From: a bacterium
GTDB taxonomy: Bacteria; Bipolaricaulota; Bipolaricaulia; UBA7950; UBA9294
DNA: 10,890 bases
NCBI GenBank assembly: GCA_030671645.1
Contig: DAOVHV010000022.1
Location: 1 to 10,890, forward strand
Reading direction: 5' to 3'
In this document: one piece after another, positions 1-7,106 of the stretch
Layout of the letters: every line of letters starts with the position of its first letter
Numbering within the stretch: position 1 is the first letter of the stretch
Made by a program: the position numbers and the translations under genes
The notes under the pieces: model-generated
Told to the model about the DNA's origin: nothing
Databases searched by the model: none
What the model saw: only the letters and a program-made list of their open reading frames with translations

Positions 1-51
1 CCCTCGAAATGGTTCGAGTGGGCGCTGTCCAAGTACTACGGCGTGAAGTAG
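1..51 (+). CDS. 3' end of an unidentified upstream gene (partial)
   Basis: Frame 1 is open from the first base and ends in TAG at 49-51, giving the C-terminal peptide PSKWFEWALSKYYGVK. The oxoamine synthase GTG start lies 20 bases downstream on the same strand, with its ribosome binding site in the gap, so this is most likely the tail of the preceding gene of one operon. Sixteen residues are too few to name a family. Bacterial serine palmitoyltransferase genes are often next to an NAD-dependent epimerase-like ceramide reductase, an acyl carrier protein or an acyltransferase, and an aromatic-rich C-terminus of this kind would not contradict a short-chain dehydrogenase/epimerase. That is only a guess. 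Confidence 0.5.
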   Translation, partial: PSKWFEWALSKYYGVK

Positions 52-60
52 AAACTAGAA

Positions 61-66
61 AGGAAG
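61..66 (+). promoter_or_regulatory. Ribosome binding site that sets the oxoamine synthase start
   Basis: AGGAAG lies 5 bases before the GTG at 72. The in-frame ATG at 9 has no Shine-Dalgarno sequence and would lie inside the preceding coding tail. This favours the GTG start. Confidence 0.6.
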
Positions 67-71
67 ACAAA

Positions 72-1292
72 GTGGACCTGTTTGAGAAATGCCGGGGGTT
101 CTATTCCGATCCCGCCGTCGCCGAGAGCATGGGTTTCCCTGCTAATCCTCAGCGAGCCAAGGAGATGGGACTCTATCCGTTCTTTATCCCATTGGATCAT
201 GCCGAGGGAACCGAGATCGTTATCGGCGAACGCCGGTTAATCATGCTTGGCTCCAACAACTACCTTGGCTTGACCATGCATCCCGCTGTTCGGAATGCAG
301 CGGAAGCCGCCATTCGCGAATTCGGAACGAGTTGCACGGGGTCGCGATTCCTCAATGGTACATTGATCCTTCACTGCGAGCTTGAGAAGCGGCTGGCCGC
401 CTTCTTGGGGAAGGAAGAAGCACTCGTATTCAGTACCGGGTATCAGACGAACCTTGGCGTGTTGTCGGCGCTGATCGGACGCAACGACTTCGTGATTTGT
501 GATAAGGAGAATCACGCATCCATTGTGGACGGATGCCAGCTCTCCCTAGGACGGATGCGCCGCTATCGCCACAACGACATGGAGAACTTGGAACGGGTCC
601 TGAATGCATGTCCTGATAATGCCGGTAAGCTGCTGGCTACCGACGGCGTGTTCAGCATGAGCGGTGAAATCGCACCGCTTCCGGAGATTGTCTCACTGTG
701 TGAAAAGACCGGGACGCGGTTACTGGTCGACGATGCCCACGGTATGGGTGTTGTCGGATCCGGGCGTGGCACGGCACACCTCCATGGCGTAGAGGATCGA
801 GTGGATCTGCTGATGGGAACATTCAGCAAATCGCTGGCTTCCATCGGCGGGTACATCGCGGGTGAGACTACAACCATCCATTGGATTCGGCACTTAGCAC
901 GATCCTTGATTTTCAGTGCCAGTCTTCCGGCTCCCAACGTTGCCGCCGCACTGGCGGCGTTGGACATCATCGAGAAGGAACCGGAACGGGTGGATCAGGT
1001 CAATGCGGTAGCCGATCGCTTGCGAAATGGGCTTCGGGAATTGGGATTCGACGTGGGGGGCAGTGCTACGCCAATCATCCCCGTGTTCATTGGGGATTCG
1101 ATGAACGCGCTCAAGGCATGGCGATTCTTGTATGATGCAGGGCTCTATGTGAATGTGGCCATTCCTCCTGCTGTTCCTCCTGGACAATCGCTTCTTCGAA
1201 CCAGCGTGATGGCCACGCACACGGACGAGCAAATCGAGAAGGTACTTGAGGCGTTTGCTGCGTTGGGAGAAACCACAGGATTGGTCGAATAG
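72..1292 (+). CDS. Pyridoxal-phosphate alpha-oxoamine synthase, probable serine palmitoyltransferase
   Basis: The enzyme probably condenses L-serine with a fatty acyl thioester to give 3-ketosphinganine, CO2 and the free carrier, the first step of sphingolipid synthesis, in the cytoplasm. The GTG start gives 406 residues, normal for the alpha-oxoamine synthase family (aminotransferase fold type I). Visible marks are the N-terminal GSNNYLGL (substrate-binding region), NHASI with the PLP-stacking His148, VDDAHGMG with Asp220 and His223, and the Schiff-base lysine Lys253 in GTFSKSLAS. The C-terminal half ends with the PPAVPPG and TSVMATHTDEQ motifs. The GTFSKSLASIGG block, the MGLYPFF start and the SRSLIFSAS block match, from memory, the serine palmitoyltransferases of Bacteroides-type bacteria better than BioF (8-amino-7-oxononanoate synthase) or Kbl (glycine C-acetyltransferase), which usually have a GK(A/S) active-site lysine context. 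Family is certain; substrate is inferred. A preceding coding tail ends 20 bases upstream, and the gene converges on the flavoprotein with no obvious terminator between. Confidence 0.88.
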   Translation: MDLFEKCRGFYSDPAVAESMGFPANPQRAKEMGLYPFFIPLDHAEGTEIVIGERRLIMLGSNNYLGLTMHPAVRNAAEAAIREFGTSCTGSRFLNGTLILHCELEKRLAAFLGKEEALVFSTGYQTNLGVLSALIGRNDFVICDKENHASIVDGCQLSLGRMRRYRHNDMENLERVLNACPDNAGKLLATDGVFSMSGEIAPLPEIVSLCEKTGTRLLVDDAHGMGVVGSGRGTAHLHGVEDRVDLLMGTFSKSLASIGGYIAGETTTIHWIRHLARSLIFSASLPAPNVAAALAALDIIEKEPERVDQVNAVADRLRNGLRELGFDVGGSATPIIPVFIGDSMNALKAWRFLYDAGLYVNVAIPPAVPPGQSLLRTSVMATHTDEQIEKVLEAFAALGETTGLVE

Positions 1293-1350
1293 CCGATGTT
1301 CAGGATATGTGCAGGCAGTGCTGGAAGATTGTAGAGTTTGAGCGGGGCAA

Positions 1351-2577
1351 TCAGCTGAAGTCTGTGCCGGCCGCTTCACCGGCCCGTTTTCCGGTGACGA
1401 ATGCCCACAAGAAGTTGTTGCCTCCGATAGGTCCGAAGGCGTCGAGCATTTCGCCGCAGAAATAGAGATTGGAAACCCGTTTACTCTGCATCGTTTTGGG
1501 GTCGACCTCACCCAAATGGACGCCGCCGCCGGTGACTTCGGCAGCATTGAACCCGTCATTGCGAGTGATCGGAAGAGGGTAGTTCGTCAGCGTTCGGATG
1601 AGCTGTTCGCGGCGATCCTTTTCCAACGTCGCCACCCGTGCGTCGAACAACGAAATCTCTTCTAGTAGTTGATCGGCCAACCGATCGGGCATTTCGTGAG
1701 TGAGAACGCCGCGAACCGTTTTCTTGCCTTGGGTCAACAGCGTTTGCCATTCTTCTTCTGTGCGATCCGTCCAGGCGACGAAAACCTGAACCTGCTGACG
1801 GTGCTGCCGTGCGCGTGACACTACATGACTGGTGTTCAGAATAGCTGGTCCGCTGTAGCCGCGGTGCGTGAACAGGAATCCGCCTCGCGAACTGGCCTGC
1901 TCGGTTTCCGATCTAGCTGTCACAGTCACTGTAATGGAGATACCGGCCAAATTGCGATGGGACGACCGTGCTCCAATCAACGTGGTCAGAGCCGGGTATG
2001 GCGGGACGATTTGATGCTCGCGCGAACGCGCGATGTCCAAACCCGAACCGTCGCTCCCCGTTTGCGGATAGGACAGTCCACCGCAAGCAAGAACGGCACG
2101 GGTTCCGCGAATCGTTATCTTTTGCGGAGACGTGAGAAAGAATGGATCACTGCCGTTGAAACGGACAAGGTGGAACGATTGCTTGATCTTCACTCCCGCA
2201 CGTTTTGCGGCCTCGAACAAGCCACTGCGCGCCGCCTTGCCGCCTCCCGAAACATGTAACTTCCCAGTGGCGGAATCGGTCTTGATCTTCAATCCGATGT
2301 CCGCTTCGAGGAAGGCGCGCACATCGGCCAGCGGCCACGAGAGCAAGATGTTGCGCAAGGTATAGGAAGACGAATCCGTTATGTAGGACGCCGGATCGAC
2401 GGTAGTCGGCAGGATGTTGCAGCGGCCGCCGCCGGACAGCAGCAGCTTCTGACCCGGATCGGGCATGCGATCCAACAGCACGGTGAGTGCTCCCTGCCTG
2501 GCGGCAAAGATGGCCGCGGTCAACCCGGCCGGGCCTGCACCCACTACGGCAACGTCATACAGTACCGATTCGGACAT
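1351..2577 (-). CDS. BaiN/HI0933-type FAD-binding oxidoreductase
   Basis: This is a flavoprotein of the HI0933/YhiN/BaiN family (also annotated as aminoacetone oxidase family FAD-binding enzyme). Members bind FAD and probably a nicotinamide cofactor; the physiological substrate is unsettled for most of them. With the ATG at 2577 the protein has 408 residues, typical for the family. It starts with a Rossmann dinucleotide-binding motif GAGPAG at residues 13-18, followed by the family signature GGGRCN at 49-54, a central CGGLSYPQTGSDGSG block, and the C-terminal GPIGGNNFLWAFVTGKRAG segment that closes the FAD site. A GTG at 2601 would add eight residues, but neither start has a well-placed Shine-Dalgarno sequence (GGAG lies 13 bases before the ATG). 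The gene follows hflC on the same strand after 87 bases, with a strong terminator between, so it is probably expressed mainly on its own. No neighbour suggests its substrate. Confidence 0.9.
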   Translation of the reverse strand: MSESVLYDVAVVGAGPAGLTAAIFAARQGALTVLLDRMPDPGQKLLLSGGGRCNILPTTVDPASYITDSSSYTLRNILLSWPLADVRAFLEADIGLKIKTDSATGKLHVSGGGKAARSGLFEAAKRAGVKIKQSFHLVRFNGSDPFFLTSPQKITIRGTRAVLACGGLSYPQTGSDGSGLDIARSREHQIVPPYPALTTLIGARSSHRNLAGISITVTVTARSETEQASSRGGFLFTHRGYSGPAILNTSHVVSRARQHRQQVQVFVAWTDRTEEEWQTLLTQGKKTVRGVLTHEMPDRLADQLLEEISLFDARVATLEKDRREQLIRTLTNYPLPITRNDGFNAAEVTGGGVHLGEVDPKTMQSKRVSNLYFCGEMLDAFGPIGGNNFLWAFVTGKRAGEAAGTDFS

Positions 2578-2604
2578 GTCGAGAGGATAGCTCCATTCCA
2601 CCGG

Positions 2605-2645
2605 AACAACCAGAAAGGCCCCTCGCTCAAGCGAACGAGGGGCCC
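2605..2645 (-). terminator. Rho-independent terminator of hflKC
   Basis: Bases 2617-2625 (GGCCCCTCG) pair perfectly with 2636-2644 (CGAGGGGCC) around a 10-base loop. Read on the minus strand, the hairpin begins about 20 bases after the hflC stop and is followed by TTTCTGGTTGTT, a moderately U-rich tail. It lies between hflC and the flavoprotein gene, which are on the same strand. Confidence 0.8.
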
Positions 2646-2664
2646 GCGATGATTCAGATCAGAT

Positions 2665-3531
2665 TTATTGGCCGAGCATGCTTTCGAGGTACCTCAAGTA
2701 ATCGGAGTCACTCGATAAGACGATGCGTGTGTTCGTGGCTAAAGCAATTTTGTAGGATTCCAGCGTTCGCCAGAAGCGATAGAAATCGGGATCCTGGTTG
2801 TAGGCCCCGGCATAGATCTCGAGAGCCTGGGCGTCGCCTTCACCGCGCACTTTCTCAGCGTCTTTCTGCGCCTCGGCGAGGATGATCACAACTTCCTTGT
2901 CGGCGTTGGACGTGATCTGCCGCGCCTGTTCTTCACCTTCGGCACGGAGCTGAGCAGCGATTCGTTCGCGCTCGGACCGCATGCGTGAGAACACGGCCTG
3001 CTCGATTTCCGACGGTAAGTCGGCGCGCTTGATGCGAACGTCGATCAAGAAAATGCCGAAACCGTCGAGTAGCTTGGCACGGCTCAGTTCAGTGACTTCA
3101 CGAAGATACTCAATGCGCTCCGCTGACACGATTTCGTCGAGCGTGTGCTTGGCAAGGATATTGCGCAAATCCGAGTACACGATTTCGTCGATCTTCGATT
3201 GGCCTCCGACCAGTCGTCCACCCGTTGTTTCCACGAAGCGCTGCGGATCGTCGATGCGCCAGATGGCGTAATTGTCGATCACCAATCGCTTCTGATCGTA
3301 CGTCAACACCTCTTGCGGGTGAATGTCGTAGTTGAGAATCCGGTCTTCCAGATAAGTGACGGACTGAATGAACGGGATCTTCGAATAGAGGCCCGGCGAC
3401 TCGACGATGCGAACGATCTCGCCGAACTGAATCACAACGGCTTTTCTGGTTTCGTCGACCGTAAACGTAAACAGGTTGAATGCGATCACGGCGATCAGAA
3501 CGATTCCAACAAAAATAGCGAGGGACCTCAT
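2665..3531 (-). CDS. hflC: HflC, SPFH/band 7 protease modulator
   Basis: HflC pairs with HflK in a large inner-membrane complex that, in E. coli, surrounds and regulates the AAA protease FtsH and so affects membrane-protein turnover. The 288-residue product has one N-terminal membrane segment (about residues 4-24, hydrophobic, after MRS), then the SPFH/band 7 domain (about 25-190) starting FTVDETRKAVVIQFGEI and containing YLEDRILNYDIHPQEVLTYD, and an Ala/Glu-rich coiled coil (about 185-235, with EGEEQARQITSNADKE and AEAQKDAEKVRGEGDAQA) before a short C-terminal tail. It is shorter than E. coli HflC (about 334 residues). The start is firm: GGGAGGTGA at 3538-3546 lies 6 bases before the ATG, inside the end of hflK. 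The hflK stop and the hflC start share one base (TAATG), so translation is probably coupled. A terminator follows the stop. Confidence 0.95.
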   Translation of the reverse strand: MRSLAIFVGIVLIAVIAFNLFTFTVDETRKAVVIQFGEIVRIVESPGLYSKIPFIQSVTYLEDRILNYDIHPQEVLTYDQKRLVIDNYAIWRIDDPQRFVETTGGRLVGGQSKIDEIVYSDLRNILAKHTLDEIVSAERIEYLREVTELSRAKLLDGFGIFLIDVRIKRADLPSEIEQAVFSRMRSERERIAAQLRAEGEEQARQITSNADKEVVIILAEAQKDAEKVRGEGDAQALEIYAGAYNQDPDFYRFWRTLESYKIALATNTRIVLSSDSDYLRYLESMLGQ

Positions 3532-4532
3532 TATCGATCACCTCCCATGGAATCGAGATTGAGGAGTTTTAGCAACCCGTCCTCTTGTCCCGACAGAATG
3601 ATCTTGTCCATGCCGGGAAGAATCTCTTCCATCGTTTCGATGTACATGCGCGTTAGCGTTACTTCCTCGCCCAGTTCGTACTTGGCCAACACCTCGACGA
3701 AGCGTGCGACATCGCCTTCGGAGCCCTTGATGCGAGCTTGCTTGTAGGCTTCGGCTTGGTTGCCGATTTCCTGTGCCTGGCCGCGAGCACGCGGGACGAG
3801 GTCAAGGGCGTAGCGGTCGGCTTGGTTGATCAGTTTTTCCTTGTCCTGGCGCGCGCTGTTCACGTCGTCAAAGGCGGAGATAACCTCCTTGGGAGGCTTG
3901 ACATCCTGCAACTGAACATTGGCGATGAGAATCCCCGTATCATAGGCATCGAGCAGTTCCTGAAGCGCGAGCCTCGAGTCTATTCCAATGGTGTCTCGTT
4001 GCTCCGTTAACGTTTCGTCCAGCGACCTGGTGGCCACCTGTTCGCGAAGTATCGCCTCGGCGGCTTGTTTCACGATGGAGGCCGCATCGATGAGATTGAA
4101 TGCGAACAGCGAGGAATCCTTCACGCGGTATTGCACAACCATTTCCACGTGGGCGATGTTTCCGTCCCCGGTCAACATCAAGGCCTCGGTTTCGATAGTT
4201 TGGTAGCGCGGATTCGGCGCCGGTGATATAGTGCGGAATCCGATTTCCGCCTTTCGAACTTCAAGTGTATTGACGACGACGACGCTCTCGAACGGGGTCG
4301 GCAGATGATAATGAAGACCCGGATCGACCGTTCGTACGTACTGTCCAAACCGCTTTACGAGCCCTTCCTCAGACGGGCTGATGGTGTAGATGCCGCTGGC
4401 CAGGTAAATGGCGACGATCAGGACGATCGCGATCCATCCAACCCAGCCGGGAAGGCCGCGCAGAGTAACCTGCCTTTGTCCTTCCTCTTGCTGTGCATCG
4501 GGGTCAAGCAGACGATCAATGAATTTCGCCAT
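3531..4532 (-). CDS. hflK: HflK, SPFH/band 7 protease modulator
   Basis: HflK is the partner of HflC in the membrane complex that modulates FtsH. The ATG at 4532 gives 333 residues. A short polar N-terminus (about 30 residues, shorter than the Gly/Pro-rich one of E. coli HflK) is followed by a membrane segment at about 31-47. The SPFH domain opens with YTISPSEEGLVKRFGQY and includes GLHYHLPTPFE, the classic HflK signature, then VQYRVKD and the NVQLQDVKPP block. A coiled-coil region follows (about 235-290, VNSARQDKEKLINQADRYA). An in-frame ATG at 4607 would add 25 residues, but AGGAGG at 4539-4544 stands 6 bases before the ATG at 4532, and the upstream ATG overlaps the -10 box, so the shorter form is preferred. 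It is the first gene of the hflK-hflC operon and divergent from the prolyl oligopeptidase gene. Confidence 0.95.
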   Translation of the reverse strand: MAKFIDRLLDPDAQQEEGQRQVTLRGLPGWVGWIAIVLIVAIYLASGIYTISPSEEGLVKRFGQYVRTVDPGLHYHLPTPFESVVVVNTLEVRKAEIGFRTISPAPNPRYQTIETEALMLTGDGNIAHVEMVVQYRVKDSSLFAFNLIDAASIVKQAAEAILREQVATRSLDETLTEQRDTIGIDSRLALQELLDAYDTGILIANVQLQDVKPPKEVISAFDDVNSARQDKEKLINQADRYALDLVPRARGQAQEIGNQAEAYKQARIKGSEGDVARFVEVLAKYELGEEVTLTRMYIETMEEILPGMDKIILSGQEDGLLKLLNLDSMGGDR

Positions 4533-4546
4533 ATCCTCCCTCCTCT
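4533..4546 (-). promoter_or_regulatory. Ribosome binding site that sets the hflK start
   Basis: On the minus strand, AGGAGG (4544-4539) is followed by a second GGAGG-like run and then the ATG at 4532. It rules out the longer reading that starts at 4607. Confidence 0.75.
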
Positions 4547-4605
4547 TTGTTCCATTTCTCTGGAGCAGGAGGCATTGTTCAATACTCCTAGCTCCTATGA
4601 AACGC

Positions 4606-4634
4606 ATTATACGCTAGAGAACCGATTTATCCTG
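4606..4634 (-). promoter_or_regulatory. Probable hflKC promoter
   Basis: A perfect sigma-70 type -10 box, TATAAT, lies at 4611-4606 on the minus strand, 73 bases before the hflK ATG. The -35 region at the expected distance (CAGGAT at 4634-4629, 17-base spacer) is a poor match to TTGACA, so the promoter may need an activator or be of moderate strength. Just downstream, around the expected start of transcription, the sequence TAGGAG occurs twice, 7 bases apart (4590-4598 region). Confidence 0.45.
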
Positions 4635-4708
4635 ATCGGGTCAAGTTGCCAGTTGCTTGCCGTAGACCGGCTGGGTAGGCTGAGGGAGTTTCTGCATCAG
4701 GAGGATTC

Positions 4709-6790
4709 ATGAACTCGTTCAAGAAAGCGGCTTCTCAACCGCCGGTCACGCGCCGAACCGATCATGTCGATCGTCTGCATGAGGTGGACGTTCCCGATCC
4801 TTATCGGTGGCTCGAAGACGTCGATTCACCGGACATCAAGACGTGGATTTGTGCGCAGAACGAGCACACGCAGTCGGTGCTCTCGAACGTTTCCTTCGGG
4901 AAGAAACTGCGCGAACGAGTGGGAGCGCTTTCATCCTACGAAATCGTAGGGATGCCGAAGGGTGCCGGCAACCGGCTCTTCTTCACACTGCAAATGCCTG
5001 AAGCGAAGCAACCGTCGCTTGTCTGGACCGAACTAGGCGGTGACGAAATCCATTGCCTGCTGGATCCGGAAACCCTGGCTACGGATGCAACCGTTTCCAT
5101 TGAAGGATTTGATCCGAGCCCCAGCGGACGGTACTTGGCGTACGGGCTGTCGGCGGCCGGCTCGGATTGGCAAAAGTGGTACATCATGGACGTGGACACG
5201 GGCCGGCGTCTGGAGGACGAACTGCATTGGATTCGCTTCACCTTTGCCAGTTGGCGCGAGGACGAATCGGGATTCTTCTACTCGGGATCGGAACCGCCGC
5301 CGCCCGAAGAGGTTTATAAGGCGCCGGTGACCAAGCGTAGCATTCGCTTTCATCACCTTGGCGAAGCCCAGGCAAACGATGCCATCGTCTACGATCGCCA
5401 AGACGAGCCGGAATGGATGTCGTTCGGACGCGTTACGTTGGACGATCGCTATCTCGTGATCACCATACAAAAGGGAACGCATCGCCGGAATCGCGTTTGT
5501 GTGCTGGATTTAACGAATCCGGACGATGCCCCACTGGAACTGGTTCCGGAATTCGAATCTGCTTTCACCTATCTTGGTAAGGATGGCGATCGATTGTTCT
5601 TCTGGACAAACAACGACGCACCGTTCGGTCGCATCGTGGCCATCGATCTCAGTGCGCCCGATCGAGAAAGCTGGCAGGAGGTCGTCGCTGAATCCGACGG
5701 TGTCATCACGATGGCCGCATACATACATGGGTGTTTTGTGGTGGCCGCGCTGGTTGACGCCGAATCGCGTGTTCTTGTCTATGATTCAGCCGGTACGATC
5801 GACCATGAAATCAAACTTCCCGGACGTGGCACCGTTCCCTGGGTGGAGGGGCGCTCGGATGGTTCCGACGTGTATCTCTGGTATCACGACGTATTTCGTC
5901 CGACCCTCATCCTCAGACACGAACTGATCCTCAAACAAACGACCCCCTTCCGGGAGCAGGAGCTTCCCTATGATCCAGCGTCCTTTGTCACCGAACGGTA
6001 CGTTTGTGAAAGCGCGGACGGAACAAAGGTTCCCCTCTTCGTATCCCGCAAGAAGAGCACCAAGGTAGGGCCGGAAACTCCTACCTGCCTGTATGGGTAC
6101 GGCGGATTCAACATTCCCCTGTCGCCCAGTTTTCGGCTCGATCACCTCGCTTGGATGGACATGGGAGGACAACTAGTGGTGGCCTGCATACGGGGCGGAG
6201 GCGAGTACGGATATGAATGGCATCAAGCCGGCGCCTGCGAGAATCGCCCCAACGTGTTCGACGACTTCATTGCGGCGGCGGAATGGCTGATTAAAACGAA
6301 TCGGACATCTACGCCCAAGCTGGTCATCCACGGACGCAGCAACGGCGGATTGCTGGTGGGGGCATGCATGACGAAGCGTCCCGATCTGTACGGAGCGTGT
6401 TTGCCTGCGGTTGGAGTGCTCGACATGCTGCGATTTCATCAATTCACCGTGGGATCGTTCTGGGTGTCCGATTACGGCTCACCCGACGCCGCCGACATGT
6501 TCCCCCTCCTGATGAGCTATTCGCCGCTCCATAACGTGAACGAGGGCACAGCTTATCCGCCTACACTGGTGACAACGGCCGATCACGACGACCGTGTATT
6601 CCCAGCTCACAGCTTCAAGTTTGCGGCCACGCTACAGCATGCACAAACCGGCGACAACCCGATCTTGCTTCGCATCGAGGAGCGCGCCGGACATGGCATG
6701 GGCAAGCCTAAAGGTAAACTGCTGGACGAGATAGCCGACAATTGGATCTTCGCGCTGGCCGCCTTAGGCGCAGAGCCGGAATTCGACTGA
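4709..6790 (+). CDS. Prolyl oligopeptidase, family S9A
   Basis: A cytoplasmic serine peptidase that cleaves short peptides after proline. No signal peptide is visible. The 693 residues match the usual length of about 700. It opens with the family N-terminus (PPVTRRTDHVDRLHEVDVPD, then PYRWLEDVDSP), continues through a beta-propeller of about residues 75-420 that gates access, and ends in an alpha/beta hydrolase domain. In that domain I see YGYGGFN at 462-468 (oxyanion-hole region), CIRGGGEYGYEWH, the nucleophile Ser544 in GRSNGG, the acid in DHDDRV at 625-630 (probably Asp627, by comparison with porcine Asp641), and His662 in AGHGMGKP. All three catalytic residues are therefore present. AGGAGG at 4699-4704 sits 4 bases before the ATG. 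The gene is divergent from hflK and probably monocistronic. The distinction from oligopeptidase B rests on the overall N-terminal match; S9 family membership itself is secure. Confidence 0.95.
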   Translation: MNSFKKAASQPPVTRRTDHVDRLHEVDVPDPYRWLEDVDSPDIKTWICAQNEHTQSVLSNVSFGKKLRERVGALSSYEIVGMPKGAGNRLFFTLQMPEAKQPSLVWTELGGDEIHCLLDPETLATDATVSIEGFDPSPSGRYLAYGLSAAGSDWQKWYIMDVDTGRRLEDELHWIRFTFASWREDESGFFYSGSEPPPPEEVYKAPVTKRSIRFHHLGEAQANDAIVYDRQDEPEWMSFGRVTLDDRYLVITIQKGTHRRNRVCVLDLTNPDDAPLELVPEFESAFTYLGKDGDRLFFWTNNDAPFGRIVAIDLSAPDRESWQEVVAESDGVITMAAYIHGCFVVAALVDAESRVLVYDSAGTIDHEIKLPGRGTVPWVEGRSDGSDVYLWYHDVFRPTLILRHELILKQTTPFREQELPYDPASFVTERYVCESADGTKVPLFVSRKKSTKVGPETPTCLYGYGGFNIPLSPSFRLDHLAWMDMGGQLVVACIRGGGEYGYEWHQAGACENRPNVFDDFIAAAEWLIKTNRTSTPKLVIHGRSNGGLLVGACMTKRPDLYGACLPAVGVLDMLRFHQFTVGSFWVSDYGSPDAADMFPLLMSYSPLHNVNEGTAYPPTLVTTADHDDRVFPAHSFKFAATLQHAQTGDNPILLRIEERAGHGMGKPKGKLLDEIADNWIFALAALGAEPEFD

Positions 6791-7106
6791 GGCGTCGAGA
6801 CAACAGCTCTTCACCATTAAGAGCATAAAGTTTATGAAGACGATCCAAACCAAAACCTGAACAGTGCTTCTCTTCAAGCTCTTCGTGCCCTTCACGGTGG
6901 ATTGCCTGTATGGCGGCTAGCCCTGTCCTTCATGGTTGGGAGTGTTCAATCCTACAGCTCTGCTTACAGGAGGTCTGAAGTGTCAACCAATTGCGAAACT
7001 GGACAGACCACACATCGTCGAATCAGTGACTAGGGGTGCGGTCTCCTGCCTGACGACACACAAGAGTCACGAAGCTCTATGTCTTCACATCTGTGAATCG
7101 ATCGGC
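6791..7106. other. 316-base spacer without a convincing gene
   Basis: This lies between two convergent genes. It holds a weak hairpin just after the peptidase stop (GCTCTT at 6806-6811 with AAGAGC at 6819-6824, 7-base loop), a 14-base inverted repeat TTCACATCTGTGAA at 7084-7097 next to the DUF885 stop, and a very short open frame at 6932-7033. No RNA gene or conserved protein is recognisable. Confidence 0.6.
6806..6835 (+). terminator. Possible weak terminator after the prolyl oligopeptidase gene
   Basis: A 6-bp stem GCTCTT/AAGAGC with a 7-base loop begins 16 bases after the stop codon. It is followed by ATAAAGTTTAT, which has only a short T run. Position fits a terminator; stem strength does not make it convincing. 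Confidence 0.3.

Noticed and set aside
9..71. ATG at 9 as start of the oxoamine synthase
   Set aside because: It overlaps the tail of the preceding gene, has no ribosome binding site, and adds 21 residues that do not look like the family. GTG 72 has AGGAAG at the right distance.
1293..1350. Terminator between the oxoamine synthase and the flavoprotein
   Set aside because: No stem of useful length with a T run is visible on either strand.
894..1559. 221-codon open frame on the minus strand across the 3' ends of two genes
   Set aside because: It overlaps both the oxoamine synthase and the flavoprotein, whose family motifs are complete, and its own translation has no domain.
7084..7097. TTCACATCTGTGAA as a CRP-type operator
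   Set aside because: The half-sites are in the wrong order and spacing for TGTGA-N6-TCACA, and it lies between two convergent 3' ends where no promoter is needed.
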